A DNA stretch of 32,647 nucleotides from an uncultured bacterium (lineage in GTDB: Bacteria > Actinomycetota > Coriobacteriia > Coriobacteriales > Coriobacteriaceae), in contig CAJMMA010000017.1 of assembly GCA_905214435.1 (NCBI GenBank), forward strand, positions 1 to 32,647, read 5' to 3'. A program made the position numbers and the translations under genes. Numbering within the stretch: the stretch's first letter is position 1; every line of letters starts with the position of its first letter. The notes under the pieces were generated by a model that worked only from the letters and a program-made list of their open reading frames with translations, was not told the origin of the DNA and did no database searches. Shown one piece after another: positions 23,094 to 30,846 of the stretch.

Positions 23094-24032
23094 ATGACTA
23101 CCGATAAGCCGATCGATGTTGCGATTATCGGTGGCGGCCCCGCGGGCTATGCTGCCGCCATTTATGCTGCGCGTGCCAACCTTACGACGACCGTGATTGA
23201 GCAGGGCATGTCGGGAGGGCAGATCGCCACAACCAATGAGGTCGAGAACTATCCGGGTTTCCCGCTCCTGAGTGGCGCCGAACTCGGCGAGCGTTTTCAG
23301 CAGCATGCAGAGGGCCTGGGAGCACAGGTTACATGGAGCATGGTTACGGGTATCGATTACGATGCCGATGCAGCGTTGTTTACGGTGCATCACGATATGG
23401 GCGATACGCTGGCCTCGAGCGTTATCGCTTGCATGGGTGCCACGCCGCGTCCGGCAGGTTTCGCAGGCGAGGATACGTATCGCGGTCGTGGCGTTTCATA
23501 TTGCGCAACATGTGACGGCATGTTTTTCCGCGGCAAGCAGGTTTTTGTAATCGGTGGTGGCAATTCGGCATGCGAAGAGGCGCTGTTCCTGTCCGACATT
23601 GCCAGCAGTGTGACCATCGTGCTGCGCCGCGACCAGTTCCGTGCGCCGGATGGTGTTGTTCAGAAAGTACTCGCAAAGGACAATATTACAGTTAGGTACC
23701 AAACTAGTATTGTGGAGCTATCGGGCGAAGCCATGCCAACGACGATTACCTTTAAGGACAATGCATCTGGGGAAACTCATGCCGAGTCATTTGAGCCCGG
23801 CTCGTTTGGCATCTTTGTCTTTACGGGGACGCAGCCACATACCGAGCTTGTTGAGCATCTAGTCGACCTGGCTCCCGACGGCGGCATTGTCACCGACGAT
23901 TCGATGGCCACCTGTACACCCGGTCTATTTGCCGCTGGCGACATCCGTTCCAAGCGCTTACGCCAGGTTGTGACCGCCGTTTCTGATGGAGCCATAGCGG
24001 CAACGAGCGCATACGCGTTTCTCCGTGGATAA
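23094..24032 (+). CDS. trxB: Thioredoxin reductase
   Basis: FAD- and NADPH-dependent enzyme that reduces thioredoxin. FAD motif GGGPAG lies at 13-18, the redox-active pair is C137-A-T-C140 in YCATCDG, the NADPH motif is GGGNSA (154-159) and the C-terminal FAD motif is TCTPGLFAAGDIR. It is 312 residues, the normal size. The start at 23094 is supported by GAAAGGA 7 nt upstream; an in-frame ATG at 23019 lacks such a site. A strong terminator follows at 24075. Confidence 0.95.
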   Translation: MTTDKPIDVAIIGGGPAGYAAAIYAARANLTTTVIEQGMSGGQIATTNEVENYPGFPLLSGAELGERFQQHAEGLGAQVTWSMVTGIDYDADAALFTVHHDMGDTLASSVIACMGATPRPAGFAGEDTYRGRGVSYCATCDGMFFRGKQVFVIGGGNSACEEALFLSDIASSVTIVLRRDQFRAPDGVVQKVLAKDNITVRYQTSIVELSGEAMPTTITFKDNASGETHAESFEPGSFGIFVFTGTQPHTELVEHLVDLAPDGGIVTDDSMATCTPGLFAAGDIRSKRLRQVVTAVSDGAIAATSAYAFLRG

Positions 24033-24074
24033 GTACGATAATATATCTTATGTAAGGTTGCTATCTTTAAACAT

Positions 24075-24117
24075 AGTGGTTGGACGATGCATCAATGTGT
24101 TGTCCAACCACTTTTAC
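24075..24117 (+). terminator. Intrinsic terminator after trxB
   Basis: A perfect 11-bp stem AGTGGTTGGAC / GTCCAACCACT (24075-24085 and 24102-24112) with a 16-nt loop is followed by TTTTACTT. Confidence 0.85.
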
Positions 24118-24186
24118 TTGCCGGCTATGTGGTATGCAAAACTAGATAACCTAGAATACAATATAGAAAATGAACGGAGGACCTTT

Positions 24187-24798
24187 ATGAACCACGTTAA
24201 ACACGTTATTCCGATGTCCGATTCGTCGGTCAGTATTAAGCCTGAGGATATTCAGCCCACGGTGCTGCCCGATGCATTTATTCAGTCCGAAATCGTGCGT
24301 AAACTCAATACGTTGAGTCTGCCGCGCTATGACCAGTTGCCCAATGTGACGCTCTATCGCGACCAGGTTATTGAGTATGTTGCGCTGTGGATGGAGCCGC
24401 TGTCCATTTGCGTTGAGCACCCTGTCATTACGCCATCGATGATCAATAACTACGTGAAGGTCGGCCTGGTGCCTGCTCCGGTCAAAAAGCAATATGGCCG
24501 CGAGCAGATTGCCCGCCTGATCGCTATCTGCCTCTTTAAGCAGGTGTTACCTATTGCTGCGGTGCAGGCACTCTTTAACATTCAGCGATTGAGCTACGAT
24601 GCCCCGACGGCCTTCGACTATGTGGTTGATCAGCTCGAGGCATCGATTCGAGCGGCATTTTCCGTCGAGCAGACGCCGGTTCCCGATACGGCGCATCAGG
24701 TTACGCGTGAGTCGCTGCTCGTGCGCAGCGCAGTTTCGTCCTTTGTTTCGAAGGCGTATCTGATGAGCTATCTAAAGTTTAATGGGTTTAATAGCTAG
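24187..24798 (+). CDS. DUF1836 protein (MerR-like helix-turn-helix)
   Basis: A 203-residue protein whose central part, ITPSMINNYVKVGLVPAPVKKQYGREQIARL (written here with its key features: SMINNY, GLVP and YGREQIARL), is the DUF1836 pattern. This resembles the DNA-recognition half of MerR regulators. The start ATG 24187 is set by CGGAGGA 6 nt upstream; the frame is open further but without signals. A -10-like TACAAT (24157-24162) lies just upstream with no clear -35. It has its own terminators on both sides, so it is a single-gene unit. Targets are unknown. Confidence 0.8.
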   Translation: MNHVKHVIPMSDSSVSIKPEDIQPTVLPDAFIQSEIVRKLNTLSLPRYDQLPNVTLYRDQVIEYVALWMEPLSICVEHPVITPSMINNYVKVGLVPAPVKKQYGREQIARLIAICLFKQVLPIAAVQALFNIQRLSYDAPTAFDYVVDQLEASIRAAFSVEQTPVPDTAHQVTRESLLVRSAVSSFVSKAYLMSYLKFNGFNS

Positions 24799-24810
24799 CC
24801 AACGTATATA

Positions 24811-24858
24811 ACGGGCGGAGCAAAGGGCCATCTGTCACTTTGTCCCGCCCGTATTTTT
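24811..24858 (+). terminator. Intrinsic terminator after the DUF1836 gene
   Basis: ACGGGCGG (24811-24818) pairs with CCGCCCGT (24845-24852), and an inner CAAAG/CTTTG pair extends the stem. ATTTTTG follows. It lies between convergent genes and may also stop degV transcripts. Confidence 0.85.
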
Positions 24859-24871
24859 GCTTGGTTGGACG

Positions 24872-25738
24872 TTATTGGCCCGAAGCCACGCCCATGCCGT
24901 AGCCGATGATGAGGCCGTGCATCTCGGCGTAATAGGAATCCAGGCCGTTGCAGGGCATGATGATGGTCTTGGAGCCGGGCCAATGCTCGACTATGCGGTC
25001 AGTAAGCGCCTGGGCTCCAGCTTCGTTCTCAACGTGATCGATGATGACCTCACCGCCCGTAAAGCCCTCAGCTTCCATGGTGTCGATGATCTTGTTGAGC
25101 ATCTTCTTTTCGCCACGCGTGTGCCCGACGAGTTCGATTTTACCGGCCTCGCTCGCCGTGCCCAAAATGCGGATATTGAGCTTGTTGGCAATGACGCCGG
25201 CTGCCTTAGGGATACGTCCGGCTTTGGCCAGGTTTTCGTAATTGCACAAGCTGAAGAGGATTTTGCTGTTCTGCTCAAGGCTATCGAAGTATGCGCAAGC
25301 GTCCTCGAATGAGACATCCGGATTGCTTGCAAGATAGCGGTCGAACAGCAAGAAAATGAGGTCCATTTTGCCGCCAGCTGCGCGCGAATTGACTAGATGA
25401 ATCTGCCGGTCGGGCTCCTCGGCAAGAACCATATCGCGAGCCGTGGCTGCTGCGTTGTAGCTGCCCGACACGCCCTCAGAGATCGGCATGCAGATGGTCT
25501 TGTCTGCCAATTTGAAGAGCTCGGCCCACTCCCCTACGCTGGGACAAGCGCTCGAAGAAGCGTTCGTCTCCGCCTGAACAGCGCAGTTGAGCTCATGAAC
25601 ATCGAGCGAAAGGTCATCGACGAATTCGCGCTCCCCCACTCGAATTTTGAGAGGCGCAAATGCAAAGGTGGTATGGGGTGCGGTCGGTTGCCAATCGCGG
25701 AGATTACAGCTTGAATCTGAGATAAGTGCCCAGCTCAT
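24872..25738 (-). CDS. DegV family fatty-acid-binding protein
   Basis: A 288-residue DegV/FakB-type protein. In Gram-positive bacteria, FakB proteins hold a fatty acid while FakA kinase phosphorylates it for phospholipid synthesis. The N-terminal strand WALISDSSCNL, the middle MPISEGVSGSYNAA motif (lipid carboxylate contacts in the family), VNSRAAGGKMDL and the C-terminal GYGMGVASG region fit this fold. The start ATG at 25738 follows AAAGGA. A palindrome AATTGTT-CCTA-AACAATT lies about 15 bp upstream over the likely promoter. A kinase partner is not in the window. Confidence 0.87.
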   Translation of the reverse strand: MSWALISDSSCNLRDWQPTAPHTTFAFAPLKIRVGEREFVDDLSLDVHELNCAVQAETNASSSACPSVGEWAELFKLADKTICMPISEGVSGSYNAAATARDMVLAEEPDRQIHLVNSRAAGGKMDLIFLLFDRYLASNPDVSFEDACAYFDSLEQNSKILFSLCNYENLAKAGRIPKAAGVIANKLNIRILGTASEAGKIELVGHTRGEKKMLNKIIDTMEAEGFTGGEVIIDHVENEAGAQALTDRIVEHWPGSKTIIMPCNGLDSYYAEMHGLIIGYGMGVASGQ

Positions 25739-25752
25739 AGAGGGTCCTTTCT

Positions 25753-25773
25753 AATTGTTCCTAAACAATTATA
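25753..25773 (-). promoter_or_regulatory. degV -10 and adjacent palindrome
   Basis: On the minus strand TATAAT (25768-25773) partly overlaps a 7-bp inverted repeat AATTGTT/AACAATT (25753-25759 and 25764-25770). The -35 is not clear. The position at the start of transcription suggests an operator. Confidence 0.5.
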
Positions 25774-25793
25774 GCCTTCTTGCAGACTAATTG

Positions 25794-25828
25794 GGCCGCT
25801 ATCTAGTATTCAAAACTAGATAGCGGCC
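25794..25828. repeat. 13-bp inverted repeat between the NlpC/P60 gene and degV
   Basis: GGCCGCTATCTAG (25794-25806) and CTAGATAGCGGCC (25816-25828) pair perfectly around a 9-nt loop. No T-run follows on the minus strand, so it is either a weak terminator for the peptidase gene or an element acting on degV. Confidence 0.7.
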
Positions 25829-25846
25829 TGCACTAAAGGCAAATGA

Positions 25847-25879
25847 ATGGACCCCATGACTCAAAGCCACGAGGTCCAT
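25847..25879 (-). terminator. Possible hairpin terminator after the NlpC/P60 gene
   Basis: ATGGACC (25847-25853) and GGTCCAT (25873-25879) can pair about 25 bp beyond the stop codon. On the minus strand only TCATTTG follows, so terminator activity is uncertain. Confidence 0.4.
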
Positions 25880-25902
25880 ATCGGTTTGCTTTATTTGAAT
25901 AC

Positions 25903-27030
25903 TTAGTAGCGAACGAAGATATAGTTGTTGTTCATGCCGGCGGCAACGGAGCTGATGATAACGCCCGTGTTGTAGTCGGAAGCATGAATCATCTGACCAC
26001 CACCGATGTAAATGCCGGTGTGGTACGAGTTGACTACAACGTCACCAGGCTGCGGATCGGACACACGCGTCCAGCCCATAAAGGTACCCGTGGTGCCCAG
26101 GCGGCAATAGCGACCCGTGAGGCAATAGCTAACAAAACCAGAGCAGTCGAAGCTGTTCGGTCCAATGCCGCCCCATGAATAGGCGCAACCAAGCTTACTG
26201 TATGCACGCGAGACAACAGAACCGCCGTCGACGGACTGGCTCGGAGCAGAAGGCGTCGGAGCCGGAGCAGGCGTGGAGGGCTGCGGTGTAGGAGCAGGTG
26301 CCGGCGTAGGAGCCGGAGTGTTGCCGCCCTGGTTGTTGTTATTGCTGGTCTGGCCACCGTTGTTGGTGTTCTCGGTCGTACCGGCAGTCTCGTTGCTCAC
26401 CGTGGCCTTCTCGGCGGTGCTGGCGTTGATGCCGGCCTGCAGCGCGGCGTTGGCCTCGGCCTCTGCGGCAAGCTCGGCCTGCAGCTGTGAATCCAGGGAA
26501 TTTACGACGTTCTGGGCTTCAGCCTGCTGGGCGTTAAGCTCGTCGACCTTCTTTTGCGTGGTGGCGACGTTCTTCTCCTGCTCGGCCTGCTTATCGGTGA
26601 GCTGCTGCTTAAGCTCCTTGACCTCTTGAATGGTCTGAGCCTGCTTATCGGAAACTTTGCCGTAGTAGAACAGACGGTTGAGCATATCGCTCAGATCATC
26701 GACACCCGTCAAAACCTGAAGCAGGCTCAGACCGCCGGTTTTGTACTCGCCGGCGACATAGGTCGAGAGCTTGGCCTGACCATCGGCGATCTCCTGCTGC
26801 TTTTGCGTGATCTCGCCGGCAGTCTGATCGAGCGCCTGCGTCTGCGTGGCAAGCTCATCGTAAATCTGCTGGGTTTGGGTGCCGATCTGCTCGAGTTTCG
26901 TACGAGCAGCGGCAAGGTCGGATGCGGTATCGGCGTAGGCAGGAGCCGCGAGGCCCAAGCCCAAAACACAAGCGAGGGTTGCCGTAGCAGCGCAGCGTGC
27001 CATGTTTTTGTGCGTGTTTGCTGTGCGCAT
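25903..27030 (-). CDS. Secreted NlpC/P60 peptidoglycan hydrolase with coiled-coil domain
   Basis: A 375-residue exported enzyme that probably cuts peptide bridges in the cell wall. A signal peptide covers 1-33 (cleavage after AYA). Residues about 35-215 form a charged coiled coil resembling PcsB/CwlO N-termini, which in those proteins is engaged by FtsEX for activation. A P/A/T/N/Q-rich linker (about 216-268) leads to the NlpC/P60 domain with catalytic C296 (FDCSGF), H337 (YHTGIYIGGG) and H349. AGGAAG precedes ATG 27030. It lies 32 nt after apt on the same strand. Confidence 0.92.
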   Translation of the reverse strand: MRTANTHKNMARCAATATLACVLGLGLAAPAYADTASDLAAARTKLEQIGTQTQQIYDELATQTQALDQTAGEITQKQQEIADGQAKLSTYVAGEYKTGGLSLLQVLTGVDDLSDMLNRLFYYGKVSDKQAQTIQEVKELKQQLTDKQAEQEKNVATTQKKVDELNAQQAEAQNVVNSLDSQLQAELAAEAEANAALQAGINASTAEKATVSNETAGTTENTNNGGQTSNNNNQGGNTPAPTPAPAPTPQPSTPAPAPTPSAPSQSVDGGSVVSRAYSKLGCAYSWGGIGPNSFDCSGFVSYCLTGRYCRLGTTGTFMGWTRVSDPQPGDVVVNSYHTGIYIGGGQMIHASDYNTGVIISSVAAGMNNNYIFVRY

Positions 27031-27062
27031 GTAGCTTCCTTTCCAGTAACTAAGGGTAACGG

Positions 27063-27593
27063 CTACTCCACCGTCACCAGGCTAAAGAGCTCAACATCGT
27101 CGTCAGTCGGCGTGAGCTTCTCGCGCGGGTTGAGAAACGCAAGCTCAAGGATACACCCGTAGCCCACAAGCTTTGCGCCCATATCTCGCACCAGTTTACC
27201 TGTTGCTTCGACGGTTCCGCCCGTCGCGACCAAGTCGTCCAGAATCAACACGGTATCTTTAGAGGTAATGGCATCGGCATGGATCTCGATAGAGTCGGTG
27301 CCGTATTCGAGCTCATAGCTCTGGCTCACCGTCTTGCGGGGTAGCTTGCCCGGTTTACGTGCGGGAACAAAGCCGGCACCAAGGGCCACAGCAACCGGTA
27401 CGCCAACCATAAAGCCACGGGCCTCGGGACCCACGACCTTGGTGATCCCCATGCCGGCAAAGTGCTCGGCGAGGGAATCGGTCATGGCTTTGAGCGCCTC
27501 GGGATTGCCAAAGAGCGGCGTGATGTCTTTAAAGATGACTCCGGGCTCGGGATAGTCGGGGATGTCGACGATTTGAGATTCGAAGTCGTACAT
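27063..27593 (-). CDS. apt: Adenine phosphoribosyltransferase
   Basis: Salvages adenine to AMP using PRPP. The PRPP-binding loop VLILDDLVATGGT is at 115-127, and the N-terminal PEPGVIFKDITPLF and GPEARGF motifs are typical of APRT. ATG 27593 is chosen as start with AAAGG nine nt upstream, giving 176 residues; a TTG five codons earlier is less likely. It lies 40 nt after the FtsR-like gene, a gap that holds a TGCCGA/TCGGCA mini-hairpin. Confidence 0.95.
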   Translation of the reverse strand: MYDFESQIVDIPDYPEPGVIFKDITPLFGNPEALKAMTDSLAEHFAGMGITKVVGPEARGFMVGVPVAVALGAGFVPARKPGKLPRKTVSQSYELEYGTDSIEIHADAITSKDTVLILDDLVATGGTVEATGKLVRDMGAKLVGYGCILELAFLNPREKLTPTDDDVELFSLVTVE

Positions 27594-27633
27594 TACATGG
27601 CCTTTCAATGGGTTGCCGAAATATCGGCAGCGG

Positions 27634-28512
27634 TTATTTGCCCGCCGTGGCGGTGCCGGAGTGCGAAGGGGCGACGACCTTGAGCGGCTTTACGAGAGAA
27701 TCCTCGTGCGAAGCCGGCGCGGCAGTTTCTTCGTTTTTGGCCTTGGTGGACTCGGAGCGAGCGATTTCCTCATCGAGTGCATCGATGTCGGCGTCCTCGA
27801 CCACGGCATTGAGCGACTCAAAAACGCGGTTCTTGAGCAGCGCAGTGTGTACACCCTCGGTCAGGTCGTGAAGCTTCTTAAACGCACGCTCGAGCTTGGC
27901 GTCGCGCTCGTCATCGGAGGTATCCATTCCGAGCATGCTCACGAGCACCTGCTCAAACATCGAAGACTCGCGGTTTGCCGACGATACGTACTGACGCAGG
28001 TTGCGCGGCTCAATGTGGAAGCGTGACAGCTCGGAGCAGTAGCGGATGATTGGAAAATCGCGACCATCGACGAGCTCACGATTCTGCGGGCTCTTGATAA
28101 TGCGGATAAGGTCGTTCTCGGCGAGCGACCGGATAAACGAGATCTCGACGCCCAGCATATCGGGAATGGTCTCGATGGGATGCAGCTTTTGCTTAGTCTC
28201 CTTTGGCTCCGTCTTGAGCGGAACATCGGACAGCAAGCCCACCTCGTAGGCGAGCGTTGACAGGTCCGTGGCGTTTTCCAAGCGCTGCTTAATCACGTTG
28301 AGCGGCATGTAACGGGTCTTCTGCAAGTGCAGGATGACCTCCAGGCGATCAACGTCCTCCTTAGAGTACTGACGGTATCCCTTAGGCGTACGATGAGGGG
28401 TAATGAGCCCCTCATCTTCTAGAAATCTAATTTTTGAGTTCGAAAGATCGGGGTATGCGCCTCGAAGAAGGTTGACGACTTGGCCGATACTCAGATAGTT
28501 GCGTTCGGCCAT
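27634..28512 (-). CDS. FtsR-like MerR family regulator
   Basis: A 292-residue MerR-type protein. The N-terminal winged helix (about 1-80; SIGQVVNLLRGAYPDLSNSK and IRFLEDEGLITPHRTPKGYR) closely follows the Mycobacterium Rv1828/Corynebacterium FtsR pattern (SKIRFLE-EGL-TP---GYR). FtsR activates ftsZ in Corynebacterium. A second putative helix-turn-helix at about 110-150 and a charged C-terminal tail follow. The FHA gene lies 3 nt upstream and pgsA2 before it, the same order as pgsA2, garA and ftsR in mycobacteria. Homology is inferred from motifs and synteny. Confidence 0.82.
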   Translation of the reverse strand: MAERNYLSIGQVVNLLRGAYPDLSNSKIRFLEDEGLITPHRTPKGYRQYSKEDVDRLEVILHLQKTRYMPLNVIKQRLENATDLSTLAYEVGLLSDVPLKTEPKETKQKLHPIETIPDMLGVEISFIRSLAENDLIRIIKSPQNRELVDGRDFPIIRYCSELSRFHIEPRNLRQYVSSANRESSMFEQVLVSMLGMDTSDDERDAKLERAFKKLHDLTEGVHTALLKNRVFESLNAVVEDADIDALDEEIARSESTKAKNEETAAPASHEDSLVKPLKVVAPSHSGTATAGK

Positions 28513-28515
28513 GCC

Positions 28516-28950
28516 CTACTCACCGGTTTCGATGCGCTCCGGCGTGCTCTCGTGGTAAATGAGCGTAAACGTACCGATCTGGACGGAAGAACCATCGTGC
28601 AGCGGGGCCGCGTTGACAATGGCGCCGTCGACCCAGGTGCCATTGAGCGAGCCCAGGTCCTCAATGCGAGCGCCGAGGCCCTCGCGAATAATGCGCGCGT
28701 GGCTACGCGAAACGGTCATGTCATTGAGGAAGATGCCGTTCGCAGGATCGCGGCCGATGGTGGTCACGTCGTCCTCGAGCTCAAAGGCGGCACCAGTCTG
28801 CGGACCCTTGACGATGGACAGAACGGGTGCGGTGATGCGCACGTTGGCCATGAGGTCGGGAACGGTGACGTCGCTTGAAGGCACGCGGAATACGCAGGTA
28901 GCGTCAGCAGCCTTATCATTCTGAGGCATATTGTTAACCATGTTGTCCAT
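28516..28950 (-). CDS. GarA-like FHA-domain protein
   Basis: A 144-residue forkhead-associated protein. The FHA fold at about 43-135 has the phosphothreonine-binding residues R67 (IGRDP), S81-R82-S83-H84 and N103 (GSLNGT). Its N-terminal tail contains DATCVFR at 16-22, aligning with ETTSVFR of mycobacterial GarA. GarA is phosphorylated there by PknB (Thr22) and PknG (Thr21) and then binds its own FHA, switching control of glutamate and 2-oxoglutarate enzymes. Only the threonine matching Thr22 remains here (T18). ATG 28950 is preferred to an upstream TTG because AGGGG precedes it. Confidence 0.85.
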   Translation of the reverse strand: MDNMVNNMPQNDKAADATCVFRVPSSDVTVPDLMANVRITAPVLSIVKGPQTGAAFELEDDVTTIGRDPANGIFLNDMTVSRSHARIIREGLGARIEDLGSLNGTWVDGAIVNAAPLHDGSSVQIGTFTLIYHESTPERIETGE

Positions 28951-29016
28951 GACAACCCCTAACTTATCGCGGACGTGCCGCAAATAATGAACCGTACGTA
29001 ATCATACCCCAACGAA

Positions 29017-29721
29017 TCAGTCTTCGATTTCAGGGTTCAGAAAGTCGATGTCCTCGTCCTCGGGATGCGCGAGAGCCTGTTTAATGGCCACTCCGCCCTT
29101 AATGGAATAGATGACAGCCGTGAGCATGGAGAAGATCACGCCGCCGTACACAAAGAAGATGCCGAGGGGCACCGAGCTTCCGTTGAGGCCCGGGAAGGCC
29201 GTAAGGGTTGAAGGTAAAAGATGCAGGCCGTCAATAACGGGGAACCCGAGCAGCATGAGCGAGAAGCCGGTCATGAGCAGTGCAGTGGCAATCTTTCCGG
29301 GAAAGACGACATCGATGGGGCGACGGTGATAATGACGCACGATAAGCGTGCCGATGCCCAGATAGATGTCGCGGCCAATAATGAGCACGCAGACCCAGAT
29401 GGGCAGCTCTCCGCGGACCACCAGCCCAAGTACGCCGGTGAACAGCAGCGCACGGTCGCAGATGGGATCCATGACCTTGCCGAGCCACGAGACCGTCTTG
29501 GTCATGCGGGCGATCTGACCGTCCATCCAGTCGGTAGAGGCGGCAACGGCGTAGATAACGATGGCGATGACGCGGTTGTTATCCGTCACAAACAGGTACA
29601 GAAATACCAGGGTGAGGATCAGGCGCGTAAAGGTGATGAAATTGGAGATCGTAAAGATCTTATTCGACGGGTAATCGGAAGTGCCGATAAGCTCCTTTTT
29701 GATCTTCTTTTTGATGCCCAC
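29017..29721 (-). CDS. Second CDP-alcohol phosphatidyltransferase (PgsA2-like)
   Basis: A 234-residue membrane protein with the full CDP-alcohol transferase signature: D64, D67-G68, A71-R72, G81, D85 and D89. It is a paralogue of the gene at 8169-8807. Start GTG 29721 is chosen because GGGGGAG lies 4 nt before it; the frame continues upstream without a ribosome binding site. The N-terminus is strongly basic (GIKKKIKKE), and hydrophobic helices follow. It heads the pgsA2-FHA-MerR run. The product could be phosphatidylglycerol phosphate, cardiolipin or another phospholipid; sequence alone does not settle it. Confidence 0.85.
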   Translation of the reverse strand: MGIKKKIKKELIGTSDYPSNKIFTISNFITFTRLILTLVFLYLFVTDNNRVIAIVIYAVAASTDWMDGQIARMTKTVSWLGKVMDPICDRALLFTGVLGLVVRGELPIWVCVLIIGRDIYLGIGTLIVRHYHRRPIDVVFPGKIATALLMTGFSLMLLGFPVIDGLHLLPSTLTAFPGLNGSSVPLGIFFVYGGVIFSMLTAVIYSIKGGVAIKQALAHPEDEDIDFLNPEIED

Positions 29722-29757
29722 AGGACTCCCCCGCTGGTTAACGACAAAACTTTCGCT

Positions 29758-29786
29758 ACTATACCCGTTCCGGCGATGTCTATCCA
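29758..29786 (-). promoter_or_regulatory. Putative promoter of the pgsA2-FHA-merR run
   Basis: On the minus strand TGGATA (29781-29786) and TATAGT (29758-29763) are 17 bp apart, about 35 bp before the GTG start. Confidence 0.55.
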
Positions 29787-29848
29787 GCGTAAGCATAGAG
29801 AGTCCAGACATGAGGAAGGCGCTTTTGGGCGGCGGTGGATTTCACATT

Positions 29849-29907
29849 CGTGTACATCAGCCTCCAAACATGCCGAAAAATGTCGGTTTTGGAGGGTGAT
29901 GTACACG
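29849..29907. repeat. Palindromic element E at the edge of the accessory cluster
   Basis: Arms 29849-29868 (CGTGTACATCAGCCTCCAAA) and 29888-29907 pair over 20 positions with one G-G mismatch. The 19-nt centre contains a second hairpin CCGA-AAAATG-TCGG (29873-29886). No transposase is nearby and no terminator-like T-tract follows on the plus strand beyond GTTTTG. Confidence 0.8.
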
Positions 29908-30066
29908 TTTTGATTCGGTGATTACATCGATCGGGAAAGTTGTTGCCTTAAGCAAATTAATCATGATGTGCGGGTCGAGAAGGGTTGGCGCCAAAAGAAC
30001 CCAACGGCCGTTATGGCTTCGTTAGAAACGCGCCCCACCATGGATGGTGAACCCGAAAGGTAAGGC

Positions 30067-30093
30067 GCGCGGGCACGGTGACTCGGCCCGCGC
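30067..30093 (+). promoter_or_regulatory. Leader hairpin before the LanF-like gene
   Basis: GCGCGGGC (30067-30074) and GCCCGCGC (30086-30093) pair perfectly around an 11-nt loop, ending 12 nt before the AAAGGA ribosome binding site. It may stabilise the transcript or control the operon. Confidence 0.5.
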
Positions 30094-30117
30094 TCCCGGA
30101 AGAGAAAGGATAAACCC

Positions 30118-30846
30118 ATGGGTTACATGCTCGAGACGCGTGGGCTCACCAAGCGCTTCGGCCGCGGTGACCAGGCGCAGGACGCCGTGGCCGATGTGAG
30201 CCTTCATATCCGCGAGGGCGAGGTGTACGGGCTGCTCGGTCCCAACGGCGCCGGCAAGTCGACAACGCTCAAGATGATCTGCGGGATGCTGCGGCCGACG
30301 GCCGGGGAGATCCTCTTTGCCGGGCACGCCTGGCGCCGCGAGGACCTCTACGCAATCGGCAGCCTCATCGAGGAGGCGCCGCTCTACCCCAACCTCACCG
30401 CGCGCGAGAACCTGCGCGTGCGCACCACGCTGCTGGGCCTTCCCGAGAGCCGCATAGATGAGGTGCTCGCCGCCGTGGACCTCGCGGACACCGGGAAGAA
30501 GCGCGCCGGGCGCTTCTCGATGGGCATGCGGCAGCGCCTGGGGCTCGCACTGGCGCTAATCGCCCGGCCACGCCTGCTCGTGCTCGACGAGCCCACCAAC
30601 GGCCTCGACCCCATCGGCATCGAGGAGCTGCGCGACCAGATCCGCGGCTTCGCGGCGGCGGGTACGACGGTGATCGTCTCGAGCCACATCCTCTCCGAGG
30701 TGCAGCAGATGGCGGACACCATCGGCATCATCTGCGGGGGGCGCCTCGCCTACGAGGATGCGCTTCGTCCCGGGCAGGACCTCGAGGAACTCTTCATGAG
30801 CTTCTGCCGGGAAGGGCGACGAGCGCGCGGGGAGGTGGCGGCATGA
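30118..30846 (+). CDS. Lantibiotic-immunity-type ABC transporter ATP-binding protein (LanF-like)
   Basis: A 242-residue ABC ATPase. Walker A GPNGAGKS is at 41-48, the signature is FSMGMRQRL and Walker B is LLVLDEPTNGLDP. The pattern SLIEEAPLYPNLTARENL after the Q-loop resembles the gallidermin/epidermin-type self-protection subfamily, which expels peptide antibiotics from the membrane. AAAGGA lies 7 nt before the ATG. It overlaps the first permease gene by 4 bp. This cluster is GC-richer than the genes to its left. A general bacitracin- or antimicrobial-peptide-resistance transporter is the main alternative. Confidence 0.85.
   Translation: MGYMLETRGLTKRFGRGDQAQDAVADVSLHIREGEVYGLLGPNGAGKSTTLKMICGMLRPTAGEILFAGHAWRREDLYAIGSLIEEAPLYPNLTARENLRVRTTLLGLPESRIDEVLAAVDLADTGKKRAGRFSMGMRQRLGLALALIARPRLLVLDEPTNGLDPIGIEELRDQIRGFAAAGTTVIVSSHILSEVQQMADTIGIICGGRLAYEDALRPGQDLEELFMSFCREGRRARGEVAA

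Larger units (their letters stand above)
29722..30117. other. Divergent gap between pgsA2 and the ABC-transporter cluster
   Basis: This 396-base gap holds the pgsA2 promoter, palindromic element E (29849-29907), an AT-richer stretch without a certain promoter (about 29930-29980) and the leader of the transporter operon with a GC-rich hairpin (30067-30093). A 16-codon open frame (30013-30063) has no ribosome binding site. Confidence 0.6.

Noticed and set aside
26554..27162. A 202-codon plus-strand frame opposite the NlpC/P60 gene
   Set aside because: Antisense of the coiled-coil region; Leu/Gly-rich composition without motifs, no ribosome binding site.
30013..30063. A 16-residue leader-peptide-like frame before the ABC cluster
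   Set aside because: No ribosome binding site and no run of codons that would suggest attenuation.
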